This document shows positions 1 to 11,100 of a stretch of DNA of 64,000 bases, piece after piece. The translations under genes were made by a program, and so were the position numbers. The notes under the pieces are model-generated. The model was not told the origin of the DNA, ran no database searches, and worked only from the letters and a program-made list of their open reading frames with translations. The stretch comes from Cyclospora cayetanensis (taxonomy: Eukaryota > Apicomplexa > Conoidasida > Eucoccidiorida > Eimeriidae): contig NW_020312763.1 in NCBI RefSeq assembly GCF_002999335.1, forward strand, positions 62,001 through 126,000, read 5' to 3'. Within the stretch, counting starts at the first letter, position 1; each line of letters starts with the position of its first letter.

Positions 1-1
1 A

Positions 2-373
2 GGGGGTGCTGAGCGAGACGCATATTACGGCAGTAGCGACAGCAGGAGGATGGGGGGTTATGGAGGCAGCAGTGGGGGGGGAGTGGGGGGGGGAGGCAGC
101 TATGGGGGGGGGTACTACAGCGGCCGTGCAATGCATCGCAGCCCCTCGCCTAGAGGAGGCGGCGATGACTATTACGGAGATCGAGGATACAGGAGACCTC
201 GAAGCAGATCAAGGGATAGGAGAGGGGGCGGAGGAAGCGGCAGTGGTGCTCCTGGATATGGCAGCTCGAGCTATGGAGGGGGGGGGGGCGGTTCTTCGCC
301 TCCCCAGCGACATCGCGATGACTACGGACCTCCTCCGCCCCACAGGCGGTATGAGGACAGAGAGCGGCTATGA
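2..373 (+). CDS. SR/RGG-rich RNA-binding protein, C-terminal part
   Basis: The reading frame is open from the left edge to a TGA at 371-373, so only the C-terminus (about 123 residues) is visible and the start lies outside. The visible part is low-complexity: Gly-Gly-Tyr/Ser repeats, RSPSPRGG, then an Arg-Ser block (RRPRSRSRDRR), a second Gly/Ser block and a Pro/His/Arg tail ending RRYEDRERL. Such RS plus GY/RGG tails are usual on splicing factors and hnRNP-like proteins, where they follow RRM domains and drive protein-protein and RNA contacts in the nucleus. No RRM is inside the window, so the exact factor cannot be named. Codon use is GGX-rich with G-runs. Confidence 0.7.
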   Translation, partial: GGAERDAYYGSSDSRRMGGYGGSSGGGVGGGGSYGGGYYSGRAMHRSPSPRGGGDDYYGDRGYRRPRSRSRDRRGGGGSGSGAPGYGSSSYGGGGGGSSPPQRHRDDYGPPPPHRRYEDRERL

Positions 374-3300
374 TAGAGGCAGAGCGTGCGCGGCACTTTG
401 CCGTGTACAGACAGACAGAGAGAGACTCGAATTTAGGAGGACAGCAGCGCGGAGATGTTGGAAGAGGGATGATGGATGGATAGATGCAAGGAGGGAGGGG
501 GGACGGCGCCACAGAACAGACAAACATACGGACAGATGGATGGACAGATGGATGGATGCATCGCCGATTCTTAGTGTGCAGGCGCTTTGACGGAGAAGAG
601 AATAGCGCGCGAGAGGGCTGGCTCGCTCGCTGATGCGGGTGCGGGTATGCCTGTGTTTTGTTAGCCGTTCCTCAGGGGAGGAGGCGCAATGCAGGGTGTG
701 GTGCTGAACAATGGGAAAGTTAGTCGCAACAGAAGAGCGAGGAGAGAGTCTTCTTTGAAATGGCCGCAAAAAGTCGCCTGCTGTTGGTTGGCGGGGTTGG
801 TAAAGAGGGGAAGGCGGGAGGGAGGGAAACGGGGGGGTAGAAAAAAAGGAGGGGATGGAAGCGACAAGGAGTATTGAGGGGCGAGCAAATCAAAGGGCGG
901 CGCGAGGCAGTGGCGCAGGCTTGTAAAGGATTACAGATAGATGCGTAAGGGCAACTACTTTCAGAGCAGAGCTGCTGGAGGGTTGCTGCGTTTCTCTCCT
1001 TTTCGGTTTGTTTCATTCTGTCGTTTGTGCTGCCCCTTTGTAAGGCTCTGCGCCATATGGCCGTTCCCCGCCTCTCTTGCCTCACTGGCGCATAGCGTCA
1101 GCTCTCCGTGGAATGTGGGGTCATAAGAAGCGGGCGTTCAACAACACACACGTTACTTGGAGGACGGATAGAGGGCCAGTGCTTCCTCCCTCTTCCACCC
1201 TGGCTAGAACCTCGTGCACCATATATACACATCCATACATACCAATATATATATATATACATATATATATATATCTACATTTATGTATATACATATGAAC
1301 ACGTACGTATATACATCCCGACATATATATATATATGCGGGGAAAACGCCGCACGACCTTGCGGCGAAAGGAACGCTGGCTCCTGGATTCAAACCGAATG
1401 CACGCAGTAGTGGCGGAAATGCGAGGCGGGAGCCTAAGGGGCGCGTGGGGAAGGTCTCGAGGGATTTTTTGTCTCGGTGTAGGAATAACGGCCGCTCAGG
1501 CACAGCACACATCCAAGCGCGATAGGCTGTAAAATTCTCACGTCGGGGCGAGCACACGGCCACTGCCCGTGTGGGCTTTCCGGGGAGCCGGAGCGCGAGA
1601 TCGCCTTTTTAAAAAGGGCTAAGCAGCCTGCCTCCCTCCGAACCGTTCGTTGCGGCACAGAGGGTTGGAGGGGAGGAGCAGGGTGAGGGATGCAGACGCA
1701 GAAGGGGAGGGGGTGGGGGCGAGTCTTGCCGCCTTGTAGAGGCCTTGCCTTCGATAATTGCCACTCCCCCACGAAATACATTCGCAGTGTGCAGGCAGGG
1801 GAGCCTGCTGCGGGAGAAGCGGAGCTCCCATCGGCACTTTTAGGACGCACAGGCAAAAGTTTTCCCTGCCTTCTAAAGGACCTTGCGTCCAGGGAGTCGT
1901 CGGTCAAGCCGCAGTACCTAAGGTTGCAGCAACCTTTCAAGGAGGGGCGAGGGAAGGAATTTGCGCCTTGATGAGCGGAAGCCACGCGCGCAACCGGCGT
2001 CATATGGCCCTGGCTGCTGCTGCTGCCAGTTGTAGCTCCAAGGAAAGTATTCTTGGGGAAGGTCCCCTCGCAGAAGCTGAGGAATACCGCCGTCCGACTG
2101 CACCGCATGCACAGCATTGCTCGCGCGTGGAGAGAAGGAGGGGCGGCAGGCAGAGGGAGCTGCACACAAAGGCTTGTCCATACGTTTGTAGCATGGGGAG
2201 CACAACATACTCAGAGAGGGAAGGGAAGGGGAAAGCCCCCGTCGTCTAGGATGACACGACCACCGCACCAAGGGGCAAGCTGTTTCGCCTGGCATCTATC
2301 CGTATTGCCTTAAACGCACTCCCCCTAGGGATCTGCTTGCTGACTGCGGACGCGTGCATGCATGCGCTTTCCATGATGTCTGATCAAGCCTAGCCACTGC
2401 TCCTTTCTACCACTGTCATCAAACCCCTTCGTGAGGGGTGTTAGCCTTTCCCCCCCAAACCCCCTTCTCCTAAGCCCTCTCCCCCTCGACCCTCCATGTG
2501 CGCCGCCTTCGCGCGCACGCCCATCCGCCTCCTCCCTTCCATTTGCAGCAACTGCGTCTGCTTGGCTAGCTGCCTCGCGGGAGGCGCTGGGGGGGGTTAC
2601 ATGCGCCCGCGACGGGGTTTGGCGGCCTTTGACGAGCTCTCGAAAGGCTTTAGGCCTCGTTCTTTCGCTGCTTGGACGGCCATTCTTTTCTAAATCGGGG
2701 TCCACTAAGCAAAGGGAGAAGAACTTTTCCCGTTCCTCTCCCCCTGTGGAGTTCACCCCCAACTTGCGCATCCTACTAAACCTAGTTCTTTTCCAGAGGA
2801 TGCCTCGTGTCAACACTGGGGCACTGGAGAAGGCCACAGAGAAAGGCACGCGCACAACACGCATCCGCCCCGCTTCTTTTCGCCCTTCTCCCCCTGCTTA
2901 CACAGTGAGCCTGCAAGGCTGCCTAGCGCTCAGCGAGAGGTATCTGCCACCGAGGAAGAAGCGCAGCAGCCCAAAGAAGAAGGGTGTCGCAAGGGGCCGG
3001 CAGAGCACACGAAACATACAAAAACGATGCGATCGATGCGCGCACCCGTGCTGCTGCGTGAAGCGTGCAGGCAACAACAACTGACACCCCTCTATGAATA
3101 AAGGTTTGCTGGCCAGTTCGCCAGACGCCATCCAAGGGGGGCGGAAACATTTTATCGCTGTATGCGACTCCCCTCGCCAGAGCAGACAGACACACCAAAA
3201 AGAAGGCAGCGCGGCAGCCGCTCCACCTCCCACGCGGCGTCGAACGCGTGATGAGAAGGCCACCGATACTTTGCAAGAAAGGTTTCACGACAGGGTGCAC

Positions 3301-5860
3301 GTTATGCCCGCCCCCTCCCTTTCATCCCCCAAAGAAGTCTTGTTAGGAGCGAACCAGAGTTAGCTTCTTAGCTCCGATAGTGGGAGCACGCACACCTACA
3401 GAGCTTCAAAGGCCCCCTATCGCCTCTTTCTGTGCTCTATGGCATGCTTCCTCAGATGGCAGCCCTCTCAGGAGTGTGCAGCTAGGCCCCAGCGGCATAC
3501 AACGGAGGCCACTGTAATCTAAACGGCGCGAATCTCGCGGAGAAGGAGCTCCAGAGCGTCGCCTACACACACCACACAGCAAACGCCTTCATTCCATGCA
3601 CCCTTGAGGAAGCGAAATACGGCAGCAGACACCCCCGGGGGCCCCCTGAAGAAAGGCAGCATGCATGCAGTTCCCAGTGTGGGCAGAGGGTGTCAAGAGG
3701 GTCAAGTGAGGCGTGGAGAAGCTCCTCCGCCTCAGGTGTACTGCACATCCCGCGACGCATTTACATCAATTTCCACACCTACGCTACGCACACACAGAGC
3801 GAGGAGAAAAGCACAAAGTACCTAAATGCGCTGCATTCTCATTCAGTTCTGGAAAGACGTCAGCCTCGAGGCAGCAGAGGTCATCCCGTATTCGATCTGG
3901 CCCCAGAATCGCAATAAGCTGCTTTCGCTGGCTGCATGCAACACGCAATATGTACATACGCACGGTAAACGATTCGTTGCTGCAGCTCCGAACGCCAACT
4001 GCTGGATGCTCTCTACTCAGTGAGGCGACGGCCAGCGTCTGCTCAGTGCCAAGCACGCAGCACCCACGAAGCGGCAGCGACATAATTATATAATAGGGAC
4101 GAACGGGAAATAGCTCGTTTTTTCGACAAACAACAAGAGGCGCATGCAAACTAGAACCCCAGAAGCACCGTGGCATCGACGCTCAAGTAGACTTTTAGCA
4201 AGCAGAAAAAGCACCACAAAGACGCGGCTCTCAAACCGCTGGATCCTCGTCAAGCGAGGCCTTCCTTTCTTCCCTCTCCCTCCCCTTCCGGGGTGTCTGT
4301 CTGGCGTCTCACGCAGCAGTAAGGCTCAAATCTTTGAGGCGAAACGTGACGCTGCAGGCGGACGGTACAACAGGAGACACTTGAGGGCCTCCCCAGGCAA
4401 CCTGCACGGAGAGCCGTCATCGGCGCGCACGAGGCACAGCCAGCCTTTGCACAGCATTCTGAAAAACCTTCCTCCCTCCCTCTCGCAGCCACCCCTTCTT
4501 CGGCAGACCCCTCAGCAGTTGGCACGCAAGGGGAAGCAAGTCAACAACGGGAGAATGCAGGGAGAAAAAGAGGGGAAGGCGCAAGGGTCGGGTGGGAGGG
4601 CGCAAGACGACGCACGGTATACCGCAGAGAGTGGCGGAAGTCAAATCGGCTGTGTGCTGCACGAAAACACGCAGGAAAAGAAAGCTGCGGAGAAGCAGTC
4701 TTCTACAAAGGGGGTGGGTGGGCGGTGTGAAGGCAGATTGGACTGTTTCCCCCCCTCTCCCTTAACCTCGAGCGCCTCTGCATGCAAGCACGACGGATTG
4801 CGTTTGCACACGCAGCAGCCACCGGCCGCGGGGCATGAAAGACGTGCAATTTAAAAGCTATGCATGCATGCGTGCAAAGCAGCGCGGCAGCCAACAGCAC
4901 AACACCCATGCGCACAGACACACAGCACCAACGCACTTGCGGATCGGGGGAGATGCGCCTGATGCTGAAGCCGCGTTAAAGGCGTTATAAAGGCACGCCC
5001 TTGAGGCTTCCTTTCGTCTGATGGCTCCGTGTCATGTGTTAAGCTCAGCAAGCGTTTCAGCTGCGCGCAGTCCAGCAGCAGCAGCACACATGCACCAGGA
5101 CGCAGCCTATCAATCCCATCAACAGCAAATCAAACATCTATCTACGAGGCACTGAGGCGGTGCGAGCCACTGGCCCCCCACTACTAACCCCCCTTTCCAA
5201 CTCCTAAGGTATTGCGTCGAAAGCGTCAAAAGCAGATACAGTGCCTTCGATTTGCGCTACACAGCAGCAATAAAACAAGCGCAGAACTCTTATCAGAATC
5301 CCTTTACCCCCGCCGTGCCTTACACGCATGCCACACGTCACCCACTACCCCCCTACACGGCAAAAGGCTATCTCAACCCTGCCCGCCCTCTGCACCGCAT
5401 TCAAAAAACAAAGCAGACGCGAAAACAAGAACGCCAGGAAACGACATTAGCGGAGCAAACAGCCAATCTTCAAACGTACCCTATACTTGTTGCGAAATAC
5501 AAACATCCGCCTTGTCTTTCGGCCTTTCACAGCGCGATACGTTTCTGTGCGGATCGTCTCAGCGATTGCAGCAGGCGGCTCGGCAGTTGTCGCATGGTCG
5601 GCAAGACGGAGAGGGGGCATCCTGCATAGCAGAGATGCCATATCCATATACATATATATATGTTTTTAGATGGCCATGCATCACCCAAGAGCAGGAGACC
5701 CTCCAGAAGGATTCCTCGGCGCGTCGAAGCACATCGACGCTCTCTCTGGAGAATAGGGAGTATATATATATGTATATATTGCAACATGCATTTTCAGTGG
5801 CAGAACTAGAATACCACCAGCAACAGCCCTAGCCGCAGAATCGGGGAGTAGGCCTCCAAC
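374..5860. other. Long stretch without a supported gene
   Basis: The first few hundred bases should be the 3' UTR of the SR-rich gene. The rest has only short overlapping frames on both strands with no recognisable domain, no convincing ATG-initiated exon series and biased composition. A (TA)n-rich microsatellite lies at 1235-1340, with smaller TA tracts at 5645-5665 and 5760-5780. GCATGC motifs recur at 3660, 3934, 4140 and 4857-4872. It may hold an unrecognised gene, but none can be supported. Confidence 0.5.
1235..1340. repeat. TA-rich microsatellite
   Basis: Interrupted (TA)n and (TACA)n tract. Nothing coding is seen around it. Confidence 0.8.
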
Positions 5861-6271
5861 TTACGAGGCTTTCGTCTCGAGTTGCTCCGGATTCTTTTTC
5901 ACGACTTCCTTTTTACCCCGTTTCTTCTTTGTCCGGATCGAGGTGTACATCCACCCAAAGGGGTGCACCGAGAGCGCCCCTGAGGCGTCTGCCCTTTCGC
6001 CAAGGACGAGTTCGCCACAAATTCGCTCCTCGGAGTCTCCCAGCCGTGTATACACGCTGCTAGGCCCATAGAAAGCCGGCAAACGTGGCTGCCGAGACTG
6101 CAACACGCCCACTCCTACCGGATTCGAGGCATTGTTGCGGGGCTTATTACCCGCAGCAGAGACTGCTGCGGTGCTTGAAGCCACCCAGAGACACGCAAGT
6201 GTCTCTTTCTGGGTGCCCTGAGGCGTGCTGCCGACGGTACGGGATAAGGGGGAAGCTAACAGGCAGGTTCG
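5861..6271 (-). CDS. Possible 3'-terminal exon of an unidentified gene
   Basis: An open frame of 137 codons ends in TAA at 5863-5861 and is preceded by a good acceptor (pyrimidine-rich, TTTGCTGCAG, AG at 6273-6272) in phase 0. The protein is mixed in composition rather than repeat-like. It contains YTRLGDSEERICGELVLGER, SVHPFGWMYTSI and a basic KKKRGKK stretch before the C-terminus, which is why I think it is real. I do not recognise the family. Two upstream minus-strand frames (about 6810-6470 and 6500-6400) look partly coding, but I could not find donors whose phase joins them to this exon. Confidence 0.3.
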   Translation of the reverse strand, partial: RTCLLASPLSRTVGSTPQGTQKETLACLWVASSTAAVSAAGNKPRNNASNPVGVGVLQSRQPRLPAFYGPSSVYTRLGDSEERICGELVLGERADASGALSVHPFGWMYTSIRTKKKRGKKEVVKKNPEQLETKAS

Positions 6272-7576
6272 CTGCAGCAAAGGACCCCATCTCCCGCCGC
6301 ACATTTGTGCGGAGGCTTCGCAAGACAAAAGAGCAAAAACGAAAGCGATGAACCGGGGTGACGAGGACTGGACAGCCCGCCGTCTGTGGAGGGGTGTGCG
6401 TCAAGGCAATGGGGGAAGGTGAAATCGACACGGCCTCGCTCAGCAGAAACACACGTTGCCGCGTTGTGTTCACTCAGAGCCTGAGAAACGCCCTGGAGGA
6501 GCACGGGACTGGGGAGATCGGCGGCAGACTCGAAACAGAGTACGACAGAGCTGAGTGACTTCCCACCGACAAAACGCCCTCTTTGCTACAGCTGCAAGTG
6601 TAATATTCAGTTTCAAGCGCACATACGGAGCACGAAGGGAGCATGCTGCTCTTTCTCCCGCCACAAAGTTACCTCTGACATAGTCCCGGCCTGCGGTGTA
6701 TGTACTGCTGCACTGCGCCAGCCAAACACTGGAAAGCTGTCGAATTCTACCGGTTTTTAGCCGTTTTAAAACCCACTGAAGCTTTGTGCTGTCGAGTGAT
6801 CCAGCGCGTATCACGAGTTCTCCGCTCGACGACCCTGGGGCTGGCCACGGGGGGCCCTTGTCTGTTGACGTCAGGATCTACCGCCTAAAATCGTCAGCAC
6901 CGGAATTCTGCTCATAAATTCCACATGCTCTGCTTGCCCCTTCGCCTTATGAATGCATTTGATCGGTGCGTTTCAATACCATTATTTGGTGTGCGTAGTT
7001 GCACTGTTTCTTAGGCCTTCTAGCCTACCTCCCTTCTGCCCTGCTGCTAAAGGCCCCAGCAGCCCCCATTTCGCGGCCACAAAACTTCTGCATGTGCTTG
7101 TGGTGGTTTTTTCGTTGCAACTCCGGAGCTCTAGGGTGCCTTTCGACTTCCGTTGCCTCCCAGCCTCAGGCGCCGTCTTGTGCTGTCCCCTATGCCTTGG
7201 CTGCTCCCTCGACGAGCTCCCCTGGCGAGCAGCGGATTGCAAGCGGAATAAAAGGCACCCGAGGGAGGAGGGCAAGCGTCTTTCCACGTGGTGTTCATTG
7301 CCTGTACACTGCGTGTGCTGTTCCCTGCAACGCGTCCATCTGCGAAGCGCTAGCCGAGCAGGTTGTGCAGCGACACGCTTCCGTTTTTCCTTTGCAAAGA
7401 GACGATACTGCTGCAGAGCTGGTGAGATCCTTGAGTTCTTCGCGCGTAAACGCACCTGCACACGGCTCAGAGATCTTCAAAAATCTTACAGCCAGAAACC
7501 AGCGAGGCTAAACACCCTTTCACGCTTTGCAGCGTGTGGCCCCCTCTGTGCCCACCCCTTCCCAGCCTTCTGTCTT

Positions 7577-7607
7577 CTCTCTCTCTCTCTCTAGAGAGAG
7601 AGAGAGC
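7577..7607. repeat. (CT)n/(AG)n palindrome
   Basis: A run of CT repeats meets a run of AG repeats, giving a self-complementary tract able to form a hairpin. Confidence 0.85.
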
Positions 7608-7769
7608 CATTCATGCATATATATTATATATATCCATATGTATGTATATGTATAGGTGCATAGCTCGGGCAGCTCTTGCAAAGCTCTCCCGCTTTCCGGT
7701 GTGCTTCCTTCCAAAAACAAGGGGGTGGGTGGGTGGGTAGGTGCCTTCGATAGCTATCGTAGACGCACA

Positions 7770-7892
7770 GCAGCAACAGCAACAATAACAGCAGCAACAG
7801 CGACAATAACAGCAGCAACAGCAACAATAACAGCAACAACAGCAATAACAGCAGCAACAGCAACAATAACAGCAACAACAGCAATAACAGCA
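7770..7892. repeat. CAG/CAA/TAA-type minisatellite
   Basis: Imperfect tandem array built from CAGCAACAG and CAATAACAG blocks, about 120 bp. The interspersed TAA triplets make it open on some frames only, so it is probably not coding. It lies about 260 bp upstream of the proposed start of the WD-like gene. Confidence 0.85.
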
Positions 7893-8151
7893 GCTCCACC
7901 GGCAGCATCCTTGCATCTCAAGAGCTCTTCTCGGCGCTTGCTGTCTTTTTAGTTCTTGTGAGTCTTGAGCTGCACGATCGCTGCCAAGTCGCTCCTCGTC
8001 TTGAGCCCCCCTACTTCCATCCGTGTATCTTCCCTCCCTCTCACTCCCCACCCCAACAAACGCTGTAGGCGTATCGACTCACCTGAGGAAGCATGTCATA
8101 GCTGACGGCTACAGGGTGTGTTCACGCTTTTTTCAGAATCTGCATGCAGAA

Positions 8152-11100
8152 ATGGCGGCGCTTCCACGCGCCGACGCAACTGCAACAGCAGCAGCAGAAG
8201 CAACAGCAGCAGCAGAAGCAACAGCAGCAGAAGAAGCACCAGCAGCAGAAGCAGCCGACAGTATAAGAGGGGGAAATTTGGGGGTGGCCTCTCAGAAAGT
8301 GTCTAGGAGAGGAAGAGGTAGAGGGCGTGGAAGAGGTAGAGGCCGTGTAACGCCTCCGGCATCGAGGGTGTCGTGCGATGGTCATAAGGAAGTAGTGCAG
8401 GAGACATCGCTAGAAGCCTCTATTTCGACGGGAGCTTCTTGGTCACGCAGCTGTGGGCTGCAAGATCCAGACTTTTGCCACACGACAGGAGCAGCGGCGG
8501 GGGGGGGAGGAGAAGGCGCTTTCCACAGTGGCGAGGGAGGAAGCCTTTCTCCTGCTGCGCATGAGGATGGCAGCTCTGGGGGAGGCTTTCCTCACCACAG
8601 CGCCTCGAAGCCTGCTGCTGCCTTGCATGCGCTGCTACTGCCAAGGGCTGCAGCTGCGGCACTTGCCTCTGGCAAATCGCTGTCTGCGCTTTTCGAAGGC
8701 GGCGGGGGGGAGGCTTCTGCTGGGGGATCCAGCGAAAAACATACCGGGTGGATTTACTCGGAAATGCCTGAAGGCAGCTTCCTTGCTGGTGCCAATGCTG
8801 CCAACACTGCTGCCGGTGCCAATGCTGCCTCGGGGGAGTCTCCTGCAGCAGCCTTGCGCAGGGCGTTCGGTGAGACAAGGCTCTCCGGGGAGCAGACACG
8901 GATGATGCAGCAGTGCGCTCTGGATGCCGATGCATTGCGACGCGATCTCTGCCGGCTGCCTGTCTCCGTCCTGCTCTACAAAGCGGCAGCTCCGAGCGCT
9001 GCTGCTGCCCAGCAACAGCGGCAAGCGGCGAGACAGGCGAGTGCATGCGTTGTGCTGCCCTTCAGCAGTGTTGCTCCTGCCGCGCCGGCAGCTGTGGGGC
9101 CTCCGGCTGCTGCTTGTGCTGCGGCTGCATGCAGTAGCAACATCAGTGCCAGCAGCAGCAGCAGTAGTGGCAACATCAGTGCCAGCAGCAGCAGCAGTAG
9201 TGGCAACATCAGTGCCAGCAGCAGCAGCAGTAGTAGCAACATCAGTGCCAGCAGCAGCAGCAGTAGTGGCAACATCAGTGCCAGCAGCAGCAGCAGTAGT
9301 GGCAACATCAGTGCCAGCAGCAGTAGTAGTAGCACTGGCATCCGTTCTTCTTCGCCGAAGGCTCACCCCTCCTGCAGCGCCTCGGCAGGGGCCCCTAAGA
9401 GCAGCTTTCTGCTGAATGTAGGCGGCACGGTTCTGGCCTTAGCCGTGTCGGAGGAGTGTGGGGTGTCGGAGGCGCTGAAACACTGCAGGAGCAACCCCAG
9501 TGCAGCATCAACACCAGTCGCTTCTGATGCAGGCGGCAAGACGCCAATGCCAAAGGGCAGTGTCGATACCGAGCCTGCAGAAATCGGGAGCGGGGGGTTT
9601 GTTGTGCTGGCTGTTTCGGTAAGCCCCTTCCAGTGTTCGCACCACCAAGCGCGCGGCGACGAGGCAGACGCGCTGTCAAGCAGCCGAGAGCGAAGCAACA
9701 AAACTGACATGCGCTGCCAAAGGAAGGGTGCAAGCTCTTTGGCGGTGGTTACGAACAGGGAGGCTTCTGAAACGGGGGCAGTGCTGCTGCAGCAGCAGCA
9801 CTGCCTCAAAAGGCCAGGGTATCTGCAACTGTGGGTGCTGTCAAGTGACAGCAGGAAGAAGCCTTCCTTGAGAATGATCCTCCAATCCAGGGTGTGGCTG
9901 GCTGGCACAGTCTTTAGCGCTCTCTGATTTCTCCTCTAGGCTTCTGAGCACACTGCAGTATCCTGAGAAGGGGCTTGTTGCGTTCCGTTGAGAGGCTGCA
10001 CGGGGCAGAATAATTCATGGCAGTCTCTGCCTCTAATCGTGCTGTTGCTCTCTCTTCCTCTGTCTGCCTCTAATCGTGCTGCTGCTCTCTCTTTTTTTCT
10101 GTCTCTGTCTGTCCCTAATCGTGCTGTTGCTCTCTCTCTATTTGCGTGTCTGTCTCTAGTCGTCCGGTTGCTCTCTCGCTTTCTCTGCTGCTGATTGTGC
10201 TGTTGCTATCTCTATTTCTCTCCTTCTCTGTCTCTCTGCCTCTAATCGCGCTGGTGCTCTCTCTCTCTGTCTGTCTCTCTGCCTCTAATCGTGCTTTTAC
10301 TCTCTTTTTTTCTCTTTCTCTGCTGTTGATCTTCTTAGGGTGGCTGTTGCAGGGCTCTTCAGTGGGTGCCGAATTCAAGGCTTTTACTGCCCCCCTGCAC
10401 CGCGGGGAATACTCGCGCTGCAGTGTCGCCTGAAGAACGCTGTTGCAAAGACGGTGAAGTCTGCTGCCGCTCGCGCTTAGGCTTGCTGGTGGGGATTCTT
10501 GAGAACGGTGCTCTTGCAATGTGGTCTGTCCCCCTCTGGCCCTTGCTTCCTGAAGAGGAGGGGTGGCTGCCCCTCCAGCACGCTGAGGAGGAGTCAGCAG
10601 CAGACAAGCGGCGAGAAGGAACAGAGAAGCTTTACGCCGCAGGAGAGCATCGAGAAACACCTTGCTGCCTGTAGGCTGGGAGTGGAGCTTCATTAGGGGG
10701 GCGGAGGGGCGGTGTTTGCCAACGCAGCATGTAGAGTGGCGACTACAGCGGTCTGGACTTGTTTGAACAGCGGGGGGGAGGGGGAACAGGGATCTCGTTG
10801 CGAGGCTGTAGTCACCTAAAGAGTAGCGGCAGGCGCAGCGCAGACGGGCAGCAGCGATTTGCCCCCCCTTTTGTTCTGGCGATTGCTGCGACTGCGCAAT
10901 GGGCAGGGGTGGAAAGGAGGAGAGAAGGGGGAGCTCTTCTCTTTTGTTTTTGTTTGTGCCATTCTCGCTGTGCCTCCTGAGATGACTGCGCCGTCCCTCT
11001 TTTGTGTGGCCCTCATGACTGCTGCATCTTCCTCCTTCTTCCGCGCACGCACGTGTCGGACGGTTGTTTATTGCGGATGTGCCTGTAACACCTCGCTTCT

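Larger units (their letters stand above)
6900..8151. other. Region upstream of the WD-like gene, repeats only
   Basis: No supported gene. A mixed-composition frame around 7300-7511 (+) could be a 5' exon of the next gene, but no join could be shown. The stretch contains a (CT)n(AG)n palindrome at 7577-7607, a TA tract at 7613-7655 and the CAG/CAA/TAA minisatellite at 7770-7892. Confidence 0.45.

Noticed and set aside
1434..2165. 243-codon minus-strand frame
   Set aside because: Start codon not ATG in the best reading, and no recognisable motif or coding-like pattern.
4144..4854. 236-codon plus-strand ATG frame
   Set aside because: Composition follows the base content (Arg, Ser, Gln, Pro, Gly), there is no domain, hydrophobic core or splice context, and the opposite strand is open too.
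7611..8051. Minus-strand frame rich in Cys and Tyr, and a poly-Leu frame
   Set aside because: Both are readings of the CAG/CAA/TAA minisatellite and have no non-repetitive support.
8635..9366. Minus-strand frame with Ala/Thr/Asp repeats
   Set aside because: It is the reverse reading of the 33-bp Ser repeat in exon 1 of the WD-like gene.
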